A stretch of 64,000 nt of DNA. It comes from Paenibacillus graminis. GTDB lineage: Bacteria; Bacillota; Bacilli; Paenibacillales; Paenibacillaceae. A program made the position numbers and the translations under genes. The stretch is taken from assembly GCF_000758705.1 (NCBI RefSeq), contig NZ_CP009287.1, positions 1,612,001 through 1,676,000 of the forward strand, given 5' to 3'. Shown here piece after piece: positions 8,748 through 17,835 of the stretch; within the stretch, counting starts at the first letter, position 1; each line of letters begins with the position of its first letter. Under the pieces are notes generated by a model. The model ran no database searches. It saw only the letters and a list, made by a program, of their open reading frames with translations, and was not told the origin of the DNA.

Positions 8748-8814
8748 CAATAGTCGGCGAGTGTATGAATTTTGGTCACTTGGAGCAAAGTGTAAGGTTT
8801 TCCGACAACTATTG
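8748..8814 (-). promoter_or_regulatory. oleate hydratase promoter with flanking inverted operator-like arms
   Basis: On the minus strand, TTGCTC (8788-8783) and TACACT (8765-8760) are separated by exactly 17 bases. Inverted arms flank it: CAATAGTCGG at 8748-8757 and CCGACAACTATTG at 8802-8814. The arrangement suits a TetR-type repressor bound on both sides of the promoter. The repressor would be the adjacent gene product; this is inferred. Confidence 0.5.
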
Positions 8815-8854
8815 AAGGCCGGAGAAGCGGAAAAAGCCGCCGGACCAGAAACGG

Positions 8855-9424
8855 TTACGACAGCTTTTTCTTGTATTGATGCAGCGCTTTGGCAAAATTT
8901 CCTTCAATCAGCACACTGAGCTTACTGATAATCATCTTCGGATCATCCTTCATGCCGCCGCGCATCCACTGGATCACAAGCCCCGTAAAAGCAAGCGTAT
9001 AAAAGTTGGCGATAAACCGCTTATCCTCGATGTCAACCTCCATCTCTCCGGCAAGCTCTTGAATCACACCCATGATGAGGTCGTTCGTTACTTCATACAG
9101 ATACGCATCCAGATGCGTCCTGCCCAGGGAGTCCAGCGTATTGCAGCAAAAGGCCTTGTTGGCTTCGATGTAGCAAAAAATCCGGTAAAACCCGTCCGTC
9201 CACGTATTATAGCTGCGGTACGGGGCGATGCTCTCCACGGCTTCCGTCTGGTAAATCCAGCCGAGCAGCTCAAAAATATCCTGGAAATGATAATAGAACG
9301 TCTGACGGTTGAGCCCGCAATCGTCCACCAGATGTTTGACTGAAATTTTATTCAGCGGTACATGTTCCATCAGAGTCTTCAGCGAATGGGCGAGGGCTTT
9401 TTTGGTCAAAAGGGAATTGGACAC
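8855..9424 (-). CDS. TetR/AcrR family regulator (TetR_C_8 type)
   Basis: A 189-residue regulator with a TetR helix-turn-helix near residues 10-50 (KISVKHLVDDCGLNRQTFYYHF) and a C-terminal domain resembling the DhaS-like group. GTG start with AAGGAGG 8 bases upstream (minus strand). It lies 184 bases upstream of the oleate hydratase gene on the same strand, with a candidate operator between them, so it probably senses fatty acids or acyl-CoA and controls that gene. No terminator is evident between the two, so some read-through is possible. Confidence 0.85.
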   Translation of the reverse strand: MSNSLLTKKALAHSLKTLMEHVPLNKISVKHLVDDCGLNRQTFYYHFQDIFELLGWIYQTEAVESIAPYRSYNTWTDGFYRIFCYIEANKAFCCNTLDSLGRTHLDAYLYEVTNDLIMGVIQELAGEMEVDIEDKRFIANFYTLAFTGLVIQWMRGGMKDDPKMIISKLSVLIEGNFAKALHQYKKKLS

Positions 9425-9484
9425 GGGGGTCCACCTCCTTATGTGATGCTGGTGATCTATTGAATTGATGCCGCGTATTTGATC

Positions 9485-9886
9485 CTAGAGCTTGCGCCGG
9501 CGCCGGTGTCTGATCAGCCAAAAGATGCCCTCTGCAAGCAGCCCGGCCGCAAATCCGCCCAGTGCAAACATTACAAACATGAGAAAGCCCGCAAGATCCT
9601 CCCAGCCGGACATTTCCCGGTACGTATAGGCCATCATAAACCCCAGCCCGGCCAGAATTCCTGCTGTAGTGATCAGCCAGACCAGCTGTGCACCCAGCCA
9701 GCCAAAGCCATTCACCACTATAGATGCACCAAGTGCAAGTGCAGCATACCTGGCAAGCAGAAGGGGACTGAAATCATTGTCCAGCAGAACAAAACGGTTC
9801 AGAATCAGCAGCAGCCAGAGAACAAGCGCATACACAGGAATCCAGAAGGACCAGCGTTTGCTTTTGGCGGTTGGCAGGAAGCCCAT
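9485..9886 (-). CDS. small integral membrane protein, unknown
   Basis: 133 residues with about four hydrophobic segments (residues 13-33, 43-62, 66-88, 98-122) and a basic C-terminus RHRRRRKL. I do not recognise the family. It is co-oriented with the 172-residue hypothetical gene upstream (gap about 20 bases), so the two probably share a transcript. Possible start ATG at 9886 follows GGGGTGA at a slightly long distance. Confidence 0.7.
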   Translation of the reverse strand: MGFLPTAKSKRWSFWIPVYALVLWLLLILNRFVLLDNDFSPLLLARYAALALGASIVVNGFGWLGAQLVWLITTAGILAGLGFMMAYTYREMSGWEDLAGFLMFVMFALGGFAAGLLAEGIFWLIRHRRRRKL

Positions 9887-9907
9887 GATCTCTTCACCCC
9901 GTTATCG

Positions 9908-10426
9908 TTAATAGATGTCCTCCAATTCCTCCGCACTCTGCAAAAGAAACTTCAGAAGATTAGGGATATCCTCCATTTGCTCTTCGGTAATTTGCCTGTT
10001 GAACTTCAGCTCGATGCAGTTGTTGTACGTGTCGCCTTCCTGGCCGTACCGGTAACTGAGGGATTGAACGGGCTGGAAATCCGGCCCCCAGACCGAGTTG
10101 AGAATCTGCTGGGCTGCTGCACACTGGCCGTTCACATTCTGGATTTCCATATAAAAGCGCAATACAAGGACGCAGCCGGGATCGCTGCCGGGCATTTCCA
10201 GAATTTCGTCGCCCAGCTCCTTCACCGATGACAGCAGCACCACCTGGGACGTCACATTTCTGCTGCCGGCCAGCTTGAAGGACAGGCTGAATTCGCGGGA
10301 CATCAGCGCCAGGTTCAGCAGATCGGCCCGGTCCGTCACGGTAAGAATTCCATCCAGGTTATCGTAATCGTAAATCTGGTTTTCAAAGGCAATTTTGATG
10401 TTGTCAAATACAGTGGGATGGAACAT
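9908..10426 (-). CDS. conserved hypothetical protein
   Basis: A 172-residue soluble, acidic protein with alternating strands and helices, no signal peptide and no motif I can assign. I placed the start at ATG 10426 because AAGAAGG lies 8 bases upstream; the in-frame GTG at 10435 overlaps that site. It precedes a small membrane protein gene, probably in the same transcript. Confidence 0.7.
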   Translation of the reverse strand: MFHPTVFDNIKIAFENQIYDYDNLDGILTVTDRADLLNLALMSREFSLSFKLAGSRNVTSQVVLLSSVKELGDEILEMPGSDPGCVLVLRFYMEIQNVNGQCAAAQQILNSVWGPDFQPVQSLSYRYGQEGDTYNNCIELKFNRQITEEQMEDIPNLLKFLLQSAEELEDIY

Positions 10427-10519
10427 AAACCGCACCTTCTTACGTTTCTCTATATTGTACCATGACGCAAATATAGTGAAAAATGTTGCTGGTGGAGTCG
10501 CCTGTTAGAATCAGTGAGA

Positions 10520-11542
10520 TTAATTCGACGGTGCCGGTGCAGAGTATTTCAGGAATGTCTTGGGGATGGCACTCTCAAACGTGAGCAGTTCCCCGGAGGC
10601 TGGATGTACGAAGGAGAGCAGGCGGGCATGGAGCCCGAGCCGGCCTACTGCTTTTGTCTCCGCACCATATTTCTTGTCCCCAACAATCGGATGGCCGATA
10701 TCGGACATATGCACACGGATCTGATTCTTGCGTCCGGTCTCAAGGTGTACTTCCAGCAAAGAGAAGTGGCGGTTGCCCTGAATGAGCTTATAGCGGGTCA
10801 CGGCATGCAGGCCGTCGCCTTCATGGGGACTGGAATACATTTTGAGCGTCGAGGTTTCCTTCAGCCAGGAGCTGATGGTTCCCTCCGGTTTTTTGACAAC
10901 GCCTTCCACCAATGCCACATAGGAGCGTTCCTTCACCGTTTCTTTCCATGTATTCTGCAGCGTCTGCTGCAGCTGTTCGCTTTTGGCAAACATCATTACG
11001 CCGGAAGTATCGCGGTCCAGTCTGTGCACCACAAAGACACGGTTATGCGGATTGCTCTGGCGGACATGCTCCATCAGCTGGCGGTAGGCCGTCAGCTCAT
11101 TATCTTCGCCGGTGGAGATGGAGAGCAGCCCGGCTTCCTTTTGAATCACAATCAGATCATCGTCCTCATGAACAATGGTCAGTCCTATCATTTCTTTGAC
11201 CTGGATTGGTTTTTCAAGATCAATGGTTACGGTCTGGCCGGGATGCAGCTGGAAATTATGTTTGGTCACGGCTTTGCCGTTTACCGACACCTGCCCGCGG
11301 GAGAGCATGGACTTAATGGAATTGCGTCCGCGGCTTACAAGGGCCTTCAGCAAAAAAGCCAGCAGCTCGGCAGGCTCCGCCACCGTATACGATTTAACGG
11401 CCGGTGCTTTGGGTGCTGCTCCCGATGTACCGCCTGTTTTGCCGTTTGGGCCTTTTGTACCGCGCTTGGGTTGAGCTTTGGCATTTCCTCCCGGCCTCAA
11501 GCCGCGTTTGGAACCCTCTTTGGGATTTCTTCTTATATTCAT
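10520..11542 (-). CDS. RluA family RNA pseudouridine synthase
   Basis: 340 residues. A basic N-terminal extension (about 50 residues rich in K, R, G) precedes an S4 RNA-binding domain (about residues 60-120, with SRGRNSIKSMLSRGQVSVNG) and an RluA catalytic domain. The signature HRLDRDTSGVMMFAK near residues 173-187 includes the catalytic aspartate. It isomerises uridine to pseudouridine in rRNA or tRNA. It resembles Bacillus YhcT/YjbO/YlyB-type enzymes but I cannot say which position it modifies. The start is supported by GGAG 9 bases upstream. Confidence 0.92.
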   Translation of the reverse strand: MNIRRNPKEGSKRGLRPGGNAKAQPKRGTKGPNGKTGGTSGAAPKAPAVKSYTVAEPAELLAFLLKALVSRGRNSIKSMLSRGQVSVNGKAVTKHNFQLHPGQTVTIDLEKPIQVKEMIGLTIVHEDDDLIVIQKEAGLLSISTGEDNELTAYRQLMEHVRQSNPHNRVFVVHRLDRDTSGVMMFAKSEQLQQTLQNTWKETVKERSYVALVEGVVKKPEGTISSWLKETSTLKMYSSPHEGDGLHAVTRYKLIQGNRHFSLLEVHLETGRKNQIRVHMSDIGHPIVGDKKYGAETKAVGRLGLHARLLSFVHPASGELLTFESAIPKTFLKYSAPAPSN

Positions 11543-11644
11543 GGAAGCATTCTCCGTCCTCTAATAATGTACTCCTCAATATACCATGTGCAGTAAAGAA
11601 ATACTACGGAGAGCCGGTAAGGGAGAGGACTCCTGGTTGATCAG

Positions 11645-11830
11645 CTATAACAGAATAATCAGCCAGACGATGATCAGCAAGGATACACCCGCGCAGCTCC
11701 AGCCCAGAGCAGAGGCATATTTTTTTTCGCGAACCCATCCGCTGGACTTATAGATCGTCCGGTCCACTGTGAGCAGCATCAGTGCGGAAAATATGGTGAT
11801 CGCAGCAGTACAGGCTAATAGGCGCACCAT
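11645..11830 (-). CDS. CLC_0170-like small membrane protein
   Basis: 61 residues with two hydrophobic segments (residues 3-20 and 40-60) joined by a short basic loop. It resembles small proteins of the CLC_0170 family encoded next to germinant receptor genes, and here it follows the GerC gene by 50 bases. I chose ATG 11830 because GGGAG sits 6 bases upstream; the in-frame ATG at 11836 directly abuts that site. Function unknown; by analogy with the small D subunits of some receptors it could modulate the receptor, but that is inference. Confidence 0.65.
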   Translation of the reverse strand: MVRLLACTAAITIFSALMLLTVDRTIYKSSGWVREKKYASALGWSCAGVSLLIIVWLIILL

Positions 11831-11879
11831 GTGCATCTCCCTTTATCAATTTTGTTGGGCTAAACCGGCTCAAACACTC

Positions 11880-13100
11880 CTATGTCTCTTTAAGTCCGAC
11901 TCTCCGCAGATGCAGAGTAAGATTAACATTCACAGTGATACTGCCATAGAGCTCCTCCCAATCGTCTTTTTCATGAATATGCTCCTTCCAGTAGGCAGGG
12001 TGGTGCGCGCGGATAATCTCGCCCATTCCAAAAATATCCGCATGGTCCCTTTGGGTCTGCCGGATCAGATTATGGGTCAATTTCTGAACATTCTTATTGA
12101 ATTCTTGCTCAATCTCATACAGTCTTGCGGAGGAATCGGCAGGCTTCGCGCTATGAAAGTGCTCGTCCAAGTCTCCTTCGAGATAAATGTCATAGGTTAG
12201 AACGGGTTTGCCGTTCTGGATGGAGCTGCGGGTCTTTGAGTATCGTTCATTAGTTTTGGTCATGACTATACCAAGCTCCCTTGTTTTGAAAAGAGCGGAA
12301 TACCCGCCCGGGTCCATTCCCTGGACCGCCATGAACGCGCCGATTTCCAGCGGTTTTGTGGTGTTGACCATTTTGCCCCGGCTGAAATAGGCCAACCCGT
12401 TAATCAGTACATTGTCTTTGTTGCGCAGTGCCACATAGGGCAGATATTCGCTTTGTCCCCACTTGGAATCTGCCGACCAGTAGGAGCCGATATAATCGGG
12501 AGGAAACTTGCCCGAAGTAACAGCTTTCTCCATCATGGAAAGAACATAGAGCGTAGGGACACGCTGCAGCGGGGGGGTGACATCCATAAACTGCTCAGCC
12601 CGGCCTTCGGATACCAGCAGCCAGGTTCTGCGCCGGACTTCGGGATTGCGCCGGAGATAATCATTAAGATCGTCCATCTTCCCCCGGGCGATCTCTTCGC
12701 TGATGACTATCACCCGCAAATGCACGAGATAGCGCGGGTCGGCGATTTGCTGCTGCAAATTATTCATAGCATCATCAAGCGTATGCCCTGTCACCGTAAC
12801 CACCCACACCGGGCTTGTCTTCCCGTCCTCGCTGCTTCCGCTTCCCGGCCCCAGCGGCACACGTCCGGGCACGGCGATCTGCGCTGTGACGCTGATCATT
12901 TCCTCCGGCAACGGAGTATCCGAAAGATGGGTGACCTCTTCTTCCTGGCCTGCCTTTTCCGGGGGGGCGGTATCAATGGATAATCCAAGCACCAGCGCCC
13001 GGTCCTCAATTTCTACTTGATCCCAGCATCCGGTAAGAAAAAGACTGATGACGGCAGCCGCCATCCAACCAGCGCTTATTTTCCGCAGCAGTCTGTTCAT
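11880..13100 (-). CDS. Ger(x)C family spore germination lipoprotein
   Basis: 406 residues. The lipobox LTGC at 22-25 (C25) predicts lipid anchoring in the spore inner membrane, and the following WDQVEIEDRALVLGLSID is the family hallmark. It is the C subunit of a GerA-type germinant receptor. Its ATG overlaps the stop of the GerB gene (ATGA), which fixes the start at 13100 with AAGGTG upstream; a longer in-frame extension exists but lies inside GerB. Together with the A and B subunits it senses small molecules that trigger germination; the germinant is unknown. Expression is expected from sigma-G in the forespore. Confidence 0.93.
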   Translation of the reverse strand: MNRLLRKISAGWMAAAVISLFLTGCWDQVEIEDRALVLGLSIDTAPPEKAGQEEEVTHLSDTPLPEEMISVTAQIAVPGRVPLGPGSGSSEDGKTSPVWVVTVTGHTLDDAMNNLQQQIADPRYLVHLRVIVISEEIARGKMDDLNDYLRRNPEVRRRTWLLVSEGRAEQFMDVTPPLQRVPTLYVLSMMEKAVTSGKFPPDYIGSYWSADSKWGQSEYLPYVALRNKDNVLINGLAYFSRGKMVNTTKPLEIGAFMAVQGMDPGGYSALFKTRELGIVMTKTNERYSKTRSSIQNGKPVLTYDIYLEGDLDEHFHSAKPADSSARLYEIEQEFNKNVQKLTHNLIRQTQRDHADIFGMGEIIRAHHPAYWKEHIHEKDDWEELYGSITVNVNLTLHLRRVGLKET

Positions 13101-14194
13101 GGGATCACCTTCTTGTGGAAACGGCGGACCCCGTATACGGCCCATAACAGAGCGGGGTAGCCCACCATCAGGATCATGGATGCTTTCCCCAGAAGGAGGG
13201 TCCATGTGTAGGTCTCAAAAACATTCTTTGGGAGCATAGCAATGGCAAAAACCAAAGGGAGCAGTACACTGGAGGTCATCCGCTGATCCCTGAACGCAAG
13301 CAAGTTCTGCAGAAGATAAGCGGCCAGATAGTAGGTAGTATAGATAGTGGTGAAGACAGAGATCACCCATATGACAATGAACAGGGCATCCAGCCGTTCC
13401 AAAAAACCGTCTCCAATGACCGCCGAACGGGCGGTTTCCAGTGTGGGATAAATCAGCAGCTTGGTTTCTTCCGCACCGAACATGCCTACGGAGGCGATAA
13501 CAATCAGCAGATATACGGCTCCGGCTGCAAAAATACCAATTGCTCCTGCACGCACAGCCTGCTTGGGCAACTGCATAAAAGGAACCAGCAGCGTGATGAT
13601 AAAGGAACTTTGGAACAGATAGCTCGCTTCAAGGGCGCCTTTCCAAAAGGAGGCTGAAGGAGCCGTCAGGACAGGCTGAAGATTCAGCAGGTCGACATCG
13701 CTCATAGAAATCAGGATGGTTATGAGCACCGGACCAATGATCAGCGGCAGGTAGAAGAAATGAATGTAGGAAAACTTGATGATATTCCTTCGGGCTGACA
13801 GCTGGCAGATCAGCAGCATCAAAAAAATGGTCGCTTCAATCGGTGTTTTATTGAACAGCACACTCGTGGCGACATCTCCGAACTGACGGGCGGTAAGGCC
13901 GGTAAGCCATAAGAAGATAAGCCAAATGATCAAAGTGAAGAACATTGCCGGCGGACGGCCGATTAGACGGCGGCTGAACACAAACAGCGATTCTTTGGGG
14001 AAGCGCCGGCACAGCGCGGCCAGCAGCCAGAAGCTGAAGAAGGAGATCAGGGCACCGGTAAAAGCAACCAAAGGTGCGCTGCTGCCTCCGGCATCGGCCA
14101 TATAACGGGGAAAGCTGAGAATCCCTATGCCAATAATGGTGCTACTGATTACGGCTGCCGCCCGCAGTGTTGTGATCTGCCGGGAATTGTTCAT
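13097..14194 (-). CDS. GerAB/GerKB family spore germination permease
   Basis: 365 residues with about ten membrane segments, an amino acid permease-like fold of the endospore germination permease family. The N-terminus RAAAVISSTIIGIGILSFPR is typical of it. It forms the B subunit of the germinant receptor and is thought to bind the germinant. The start lies inside the 3' end of the A subunit gene (53-base overlap) and its stop overlaps the C subunit start, so all three are translationally coupled. Confidence 0.93.
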   Translation of the reverse strand: MNNSRQITTLRAAAVISSTIIGIGILSFPRYMADAGGSSAPLVAFTGALISFFSFWLLAALCRRFPKESLFVFSRRLIGRPPAMFFTLIIWLIFLWLTGLTARQFGDVATSVLFNKTPIEATIFLMLLICQLSARRNIIKFSYIHFFYLPLIIGPVLITILISMSDVDLLNLQPVLTAPSASFWKGALEASYLFQSSFIITLLVPFMQLPKQAVRAGAIGIFAAGAVYLLIVIASVGMFGAEETKLLIYPTLETARSAVIGDGFLERLDALFIVIWVISVFTTIYTTYYLAAYLLQNLLAFRDQRMTSSVLLPLVFAIAMLPKNVFETYTWTLLLGKASMILMVGYPALLWAVYGVRRFHKKVIP

Positions 14195-15797
14195 TTGTCT
14201 CTCCTCCCTGCTGAAGAATCTGTTGTGTATAATTCCCGGGAATGGAGGCAGGAAGCCTGGTGTTATCCCGGGTATGCAGAAAGCTGGGGCGGCTGTGCAT
14301 CCACCACAAAGGGGCTCTCACGAGTGAGTCCTTCCAATCGCGCCATTTGCCGGGAATGTACGGAGACATATAGGGTACAGAAAAGGATTCGAGGAACAAC
14401 AGATGGTTGATAATCAGGATGGTGCCGATCATCACACCATAGAGTCCGAACATCCCAGCCAGAAGGATCAGCGGAAACCTCAGCATACGCAGTGCAATCG
14501 CCGCGTTATAAGCGGGTGTGGCAAAAGAGCCGATAGTCGTCAGCGCAACAATCACCACAGTGATTGGACTGGCCAGTCCGGCGGCCACCGCTGCCTGGCC
14601 GATAACGAGCACACCGACAATAGACAAGGCTCCGCCAATCATCTGCGGCAGACGGATGGTAGCCTCGCGCAGCACCTCCATAGATACCTCCATAATCAGC
14701 ACCTCCAGCACCGCCGGGAAGGGCACGCCAGCGCGCCCCCCGGAGATGGCTACAGCGAAATCGGTAGGCATCAGCTCCGGGTTAAAGGAAATTACCGACA
14801 CATATAAAGCCGGGAAAAACAGGGAAAAGGCCAGGGCGATTAGACGGATTATGCGAATAAGGCTGCCCATAATAAACCGCTCGGTGTAGTCATCTATCGT
14901 TTGGAAGAATTGGTTGAACAGGGCCGGAACGATCAGGGCGAAGGGCGAACCGTCTACCAGGATAGCAACCCGGCCTTCGAGCAAAGCGGCTACCGTTTTA
15001 TCCGGCCGCTCTGTGCTCTGAACCTGCGGAAAAGGAGATAACGGCTGGTCCTCAATGAATTGTTCAATGTAACCCGCATCAATGATGCCGTCGGTTTGAA
15101 TAATTGAAATTCTGCGCATCGCCTCGGCTACCAGCTTCGGATCGGCCAAACTGTCCAGATAGCATAAGGCTACCCGTGATTGGGTTCGTGATCCGATTGG
15201 ACTGATCTCAATCCGGAAATCCGTACTCTGCAGCCGATAGCGCAGAAGGGAGAGATTGTTCTCCAGCTTCTCTACATAACCTTCCCTTGGTCCCCGAATT
15301 ACCTGTTCCGTCTGCGGCTGGTCTACACCACGGGTGTCCACCTGCCGCATGTCCAGTACAAGGGCTTCAGCCGAACCCTCTGTCAGCAGAATCAACTGGC
15401 CTTTGACGATTTCGGAAGGCAGTGCGGACAATTCTTCTGCGGTGGTTCCCTGTGTGACTTGAACCGCTGCATTCCAGATATAATGGTACAGCTCAGTGAG
15501 CTTGTCCGGAAGTCCGGGATGATCATTAGAACGGGCCATAAGCGGTTTCAGGATATGCTCCTGAATCTGCTCCTGATTGACAAGGGAGGAGAAGAACACA
15601 AGCGCTGCCTGGTAGCGGCCGAACAGCAGGAACTCGCGCACGACCAGATCTCCGCTCTGGCCGAGCCCGTGAAGCAGCTTTTCCAGGTTGGCTGACAGGC
15701 TGAGACTAAGCTTTTCCCCGCCCGGTTCAGATGGTGGGGGGGACGGCTGCTTTTGGTTTTTGATATATGAAACATATTTCTCTTTCCAAGCTTGCAT
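14142..15797 (-). CDS. GerA family spore germination protein (A subunit)
   Basis: 551 residues. A large soluble N-terminal domain (about residues 30-300) is followed by a C-terminal membrane domain of about five segments, with the family motif PFPAVLEVLIMEVSMEVLREA near residue 370 and SIVGVLVIGQAAVAAGLASP after it. First gene of the receptor operon; AAGGAGG 7-8 bases upstream of ATG 15797 supports the start. The short gap to divergent recQ holds the promoters of both. The protein functions in the inner membrane of the dormant spore. Confidence 0.94.
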   Translation of the reverse strand: MQAWKEKYVSYIKNQKQPSPPPSEPGGEKLSLSLSANLEKLLHGLGQSGDLVVREFLLFGRYQAALVFFSSLVNQEQIQEHILKPLMARSNDHPGLPDKLTELYHYIWNAAVQVTQGTTAEELSALPSEIVKGQLILLTEGSAEALVLDMRQVDTRGVDQPQTEQVIRGPREGYVEKLENNLSLLRYRLQSTDFRIEISPIGSRTQSRVALCYLDSLADPKLVAEAMRRISIIQTDGIIDAGYIEQFIEDQPLSPFPQVQSTERPDKTVAALLEGRVAILVDGSPFALIVPALFNQFFQTIDDYTERFIMGSLIRIIRLIALAFSLFFPALYVSVISFNPELMPTDFAVAISGGRAGVPFPAVLEVLIMEVSMEVLREATIRLPQMIGGALSIVGVLVIGQAAVAAGLASPITVVIVALTTIGSFATPAYNAAIALRMLRFPLILLAGMFGLYGVMIGTILIINHLLFLESFSVPYMSPYIPGKWRDWKDSLVRAPLWWMHSRPSFLHTRDNTRLPASIPGNYTQQILQQGGETNEQFPADHNTAGGSRNQ

Positions 15798-15984
15798 TTG
15801 ACCGCCTCCTTGGGGCTGACCGTTTGGAAGATCAGTATAAAGTGTTGCTTAGAAAAGGTTTTTTTATGTAAACCGGAGAGGCTGAACCTGAAAGGGGGAG
15901 GCTGGAATTATCCTTCCGGCGGTTGCTCAATACCCCTTTGCCCGGTAAACTAAAGATAGAAAGTCTTAAGGAGTTATGATAGAG

Positions 15985-17820
15985 ATGAAGATGCAAGCAC
16001 CTACCATGGAACAGGCGCAGGCTGAACTGCAAAAATATTATGGCTATCCCGACTTCCGGGAGGGCCAGAAAAAAATCGTTATGAATTTGCTGGAGGGACG
16101 CGACACGCTCGGGATCATGCCGACGGGGGGCGGGAAATCCATATGTTATCAGGTTCCCGCATTGCTGCTGCCGGGACTTACGCTGGTCATTTCCCCGCTG
16201 ATTTCACTGATGAAGGACCAGGTGGACGCGCTGACCACGGCGGGAATTCCGGCCGCCTATATCAACAGCACACTGAGCGGCAAAGAAGTGAATGAACGCA
16301 TACGTGCGGCGCGCCGGGGAGAGCTGAAGCTGCTATACGTGGCGCCCGAGCGGCTGGAACTGGACTGGTTCCGCCTGGAAATGGCCGGACTGTCCATCTC
16401 GTGTGTCGCGGTGGACGAAGCCCACTGTGTCTCCCAATGGGGACATGACTTCCGGACCAGTTATCTGGCGGTTTCCCCCTTTGTGAACGAGCTGCCGGAA
16501 CGGCCGATTCTTGCCGCCTTTACCGCAACGGCTACACCCGAGGTTATGGAAGACATGGTCCGGCTGCTGCGGCTTCGCCAGCCAGGCGTATTCATGACAG
16601 GACTGGGCCGTGATAATCTGGCCATGTCAGTGCTGCGCGGAGAGAACAAACGCGAGTTCGTGCTGGATTATACGGCACAGCACTCCCATCAGCCGGGCAT
16701 CGTTTATGCCGCCACCCGCAAAGAGGTGGATGATCTGTATCAGCGGCTGCAGGCTTCCGGCATCGCCGCCGGACGTTACCATGCAGGGATGAGCGACCAG
16801 GAGCGGGCGGAGAGCCAGGAAGGTTTTCTCTATGACGATATCCGCGTCATGGTCGCCACCAACGCTTTTGGGATGGGGATCGATAAGTCGAATGTCCGTT
16901 ATGTCATCCATTACAATATGCCCAAAAATATGGAGGCCTACGTACAGGAAGCGGGCCGTGCCGGGCGGGACGGAGAGCCCAGCCAGTGTATCCTGCTCTT
17001 CAGTGCGCAGGATATTATGACGCAGAAGTTCCTGATCGAGCAGAATCCGCAGGACACGGACCGCAAGGCCAATGAATACCGCAAGCTTCAGCAGATGATT
17101 GATTATTGCTATACCACCCGCTGTCTGCGCAGCGCCCAGCTGGATTATTTCGGCGAGGAGCACGGGGACAAGCCCTGCGGAATCTGCAGCTCCTGCACGG
17201 ATGAACGTGAGCTGGTGGATATGACCGTGGATGCGCAGAAGATATTCTCCTGCATCCACCGTATGCGTGAACGCTATGGTGTCGCGCTGGTATCCTCCGT
17301 CCTGAAGGGCTCCCGCAACCAGAAGGTGCTGCAGTACGGCTTCGAGAATCTGCCTACCCACGGAGCCATGTCCAGCCGCACCGAGAAAGAGATTACCGAG
17401 AGCATCAATGTGCTGATCTCGGAAGGATATCTGGCCTTATCGGAAGGCCAGTATCCTGTGGTGCGGCTGCAGCCGCTGGCCGCCGAAGTGCTGCGCGGCC
17501 AGCGCCAGGTCCTGCAGCGGGTGGCCCGGGTGCGCAGCACCGGAGGCAGCTCCGGCGGGCGGGACCGCAGCCGCGTGCGCGATCTGTCGCCGTCGGCGGT
17601 TAATGAGACGGTGTTCGAGCAGCTGCGCCTGATCCGCCGCGAGCTGGCGGGGCGCGAGCATGTGCCGTCCTACATTATTTTCAATGATGCGACCCTGCGC
17701 GAGATGAGCGTGGTTTGTCCGCAGACGGAAGCGGAAATGCTGAGAGTCAAAGGGGTCGGTGAAGTGAAATACCGCAAATACGGCAAGCCGTTCCTGGAAT
17801 TTTTTCAAAATGAAATGTAA
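15985..17820 (+). CDS. recQ: ATP-dependent DNA helicase RecQ
   Basis: 611 residues. The SF2 helicase core has Walker A GIMPTGGGKS (about residues 42-51), DEAHCVSQWGHDFR (about 140-153) and motif VI QEAGRAGRDG. The RecQ zinc-binding cysteines follow (CYTTRCLR, CGICSSC), then a winged-helix region and a C-terminal HRDC domain. It unwinds recombination and replication intermediates. I placed the start at ATG 15985; the in-frame ATG at 15976 lies only 2 bases from the AAGGAG site, and ATG 15991 is also possible. A 16-base gap links it to the following radical SAM gene. Confidence 0.93.
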   Translation: MKMQAPTMEQAQAELQKYYGYPDFREGQKKIVMNLLEGRDTLGIMPTGGGKSICYQVPALLLPGLTLVISPLISLMKDQVDALTTAGIPAAYINSTLSGKEVNERIRAARRGELKLLYVAPERLELDWFRLEMAGLSISCVAVDEAHCVSQWGHDFRTSYLAVSPFVNELPERPILAAFTATATPEVMEDMVRLLRLRQPGVFMTGLGRDNLAMSVLRGENKREFVLDYTAQHSHQPGIVYAATRKEVDDLYQRLQASGIAAGRYHAGMSDQERAESQEGFLYDDIRVMVATNAFGMGIDKSNVRYVIHYNMPKNMEAYVQEAGRAGRDGEPSQCILLFSAQDIMTQKFLIEQNPQDTDRKANEYRKLQQMIDYCYTTRCLRSAQLDYFGEEHGDKPCGICSSCTDERELVDMTVDAQKIFSCIHRMRERYGVALVSSVLKGSRNQKVLQYGFENLPTHGAMSSRTEKEITESINVLISEGYLALSEGQYPVVRLQPLAAEVLRGQRQVLQRVARVRSTGGSSGGRDRSRVRDLSPSAVNETVFEQLRLIRRELAGREHVPSYIIFNDATLREMSVVCPQTEAEMLRVKGVGEVKYRKYGKPFLEFFQNEM

Positions 17821-17835
17821 AGAAGGTTATCAGGC

